NCBI RefSeq assembly: GCF_000314995.1
Contig: NZ_BAEO01000055.1
Coordinates: forward strand, 62,001-126,000
Reading direction: 5' to 3'
Length of the DNA stretch: 64,000 nucleotides
Source of the DNA: Paraglaciecola arctica BSs20135
GTDB taxonomy: Bacteria > Pseudomonadota > Gammaproteobacteria > Enterobacterales > Alteromonadaceae
A model generated the notes under the pieces. That model had not been told where the DNA came from. It ran no database searches and worked only from the letters and a program-made list of their open reading frames with translations. Each line of letters opens with the position of its first letter. Position 1 is the first letter of the stretch. Below, piece by piece: positions 63,656-64,000 of this stretch. The position numbers and the translations under genes were made by a program.

Positions 63656-64000
63656 TTGATTATTTCTGATCTAAAGAATAAATTGGGCGCATTTCAGTTT
63701 TATTTCATATTAATAGTGAGCATTGCAGCTACTCTGTATGCTGGTTTTTTCTGGGGTAATGCGCATTACGCTCAACAACAAATGACTATATCCACTCATG
63801 AGAAAAGTATTCAAAACCTTAAGCTCGAAAATGAGAAATTGACTAAAAATCTGAATGTTTTAGGGGTTGAACTTGAAGTAGCAAGATTGACTCAGCAGCA
63901 ACATGTTGTAGAAATTGGAAAAAGTATTGATGTAGAAAAGGACTTACGCACGCAACTTGCTTTTTATCAACAAGTGATGGCGCCAGAACTGAATGAACAA
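63656..64000 (+). CDS. Inner-membrane coiled-coil protein, 5' part (DUF6776-like)
   Basis: 115 codons to the window edge, starting at TTG 63656 with AAGGG ahead and an in-frame stop at 63641. One transmembrane helix (FQFYFILIVSIAATLYAGFF) is followed by a coiled coil (IQNLKLENEKLTKNLNVL) and LRTQLAFYQQVMAPELNEQ, which resembles DUF6776 proteins. The function is unknown and the 3' end is not in the window. Confidence 0.7.
   Translation, partial: MIISDLKNKLGAFQFYFILIVSIAATLYAGFFWGNAHYAQQQMTISTHEKSIQNLKLENEKLTKNLNVLGVELEVARLTQQQHVVEIGKSIDVEKDLRTQLAFYQQVMAPELNEQ

Overview
The window is chromosomal DNA of a marine gammaproteobacterium of the order Alteromonadales, most like Alteromonas, Glaciecola or Paraglaciecola. 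This is inferred from gene content, gene order and an AT-leaning base composition; there is no rRNA gene to confirm it. The DNA is gene-dense. Most of it is conserved core chromosome, with a few accessory islets. I found no tRNA, rRNA, CRISPR array, prophage or transposase gene.

Layout. 1-4.4 kb: 3' end of metF, then yihY, a DUF2959 lipoprotein, a small membrane protein, prolyl aminopeptidase, dtd and a GNAT-hotdog fusion. 4.4-6.0 kb: rpoH, then a 700-bp stretch that looks like a decayed gene. 6.0-12.7 kb: an EAL-HDOD protein with a ruined EAL site, an AstE-like metallohydrolase, the mepM-anmK-lrp operon and the divergent tyrS. 12.8-15.4 kb: DUF2721, rhodanese, CbiB-like protein and mtnN. 15.5-18.9 kb: two tandem paralogous transglutaminase/TPR lipoproteins and an exported M28 peptidase. 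18.9-21.6 kb: an operon of uridine kinase, a concentrative nucleoside transporter and a 2-oxoglutarate/Fe(II) oxygenase. 22-26.3 kb: an Oar-like TonB-dependent receptor and an exported EEP-family phosphodiesterase, preceded by a good match to a PhoB box. 26.3-26.6 kb: a cluster of short palindromic repeats. 26.6-35.4 kb: gltBD and the divergent arcB. 35.5-38.3 kb: a three-gene accessory operon (anchored envelope protein, class 3 lipase with a hydrophobic tail, acidic protein) that resembles an antibacterial lipase effector/immunity module. 38.6-48.2 kb: EamA, mgtE, the PTS-Ntr/rapZ/hpf/rpoN group, lptBAC, kdsD and yrbG, with kdsC missing from its usual place. 48.6-53.3 kb: mlaFEDCB-ibaG-murA. 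53.3-57.6 kb: degS, degQ, zapG, zapE. 57.7-64 kb: a YebC-family protein, a GIY-YIG nuclease bracketed by perfect 26-bp inverted palindromes, an exported nucleosidase, folE, a small protein, hemJ, a ClC channel and the start of an inner-membrane coiled-coil protein.

How the genes work together. The 38-57 kb core is an envelope-biogenesis region: LPS precursor synthesis and transport, phospholipid retrograde transport, UDP-GlcNAc commitment to peptidoglycan, and periplasmic proteases. Around it are several nucleoside and organic-phosphate salvage functions (mtnN, udk-nupC-oxygenase, PhoB-type TonB receptor plus EEP hydrolase, exported nucleosidase). The most novel candidates are the GIY-YIG/palindrome unit, the lipase islet, the oxygenase tied to pyrimidine nucleoside uptake, and the PhoB-box scavenging pair.
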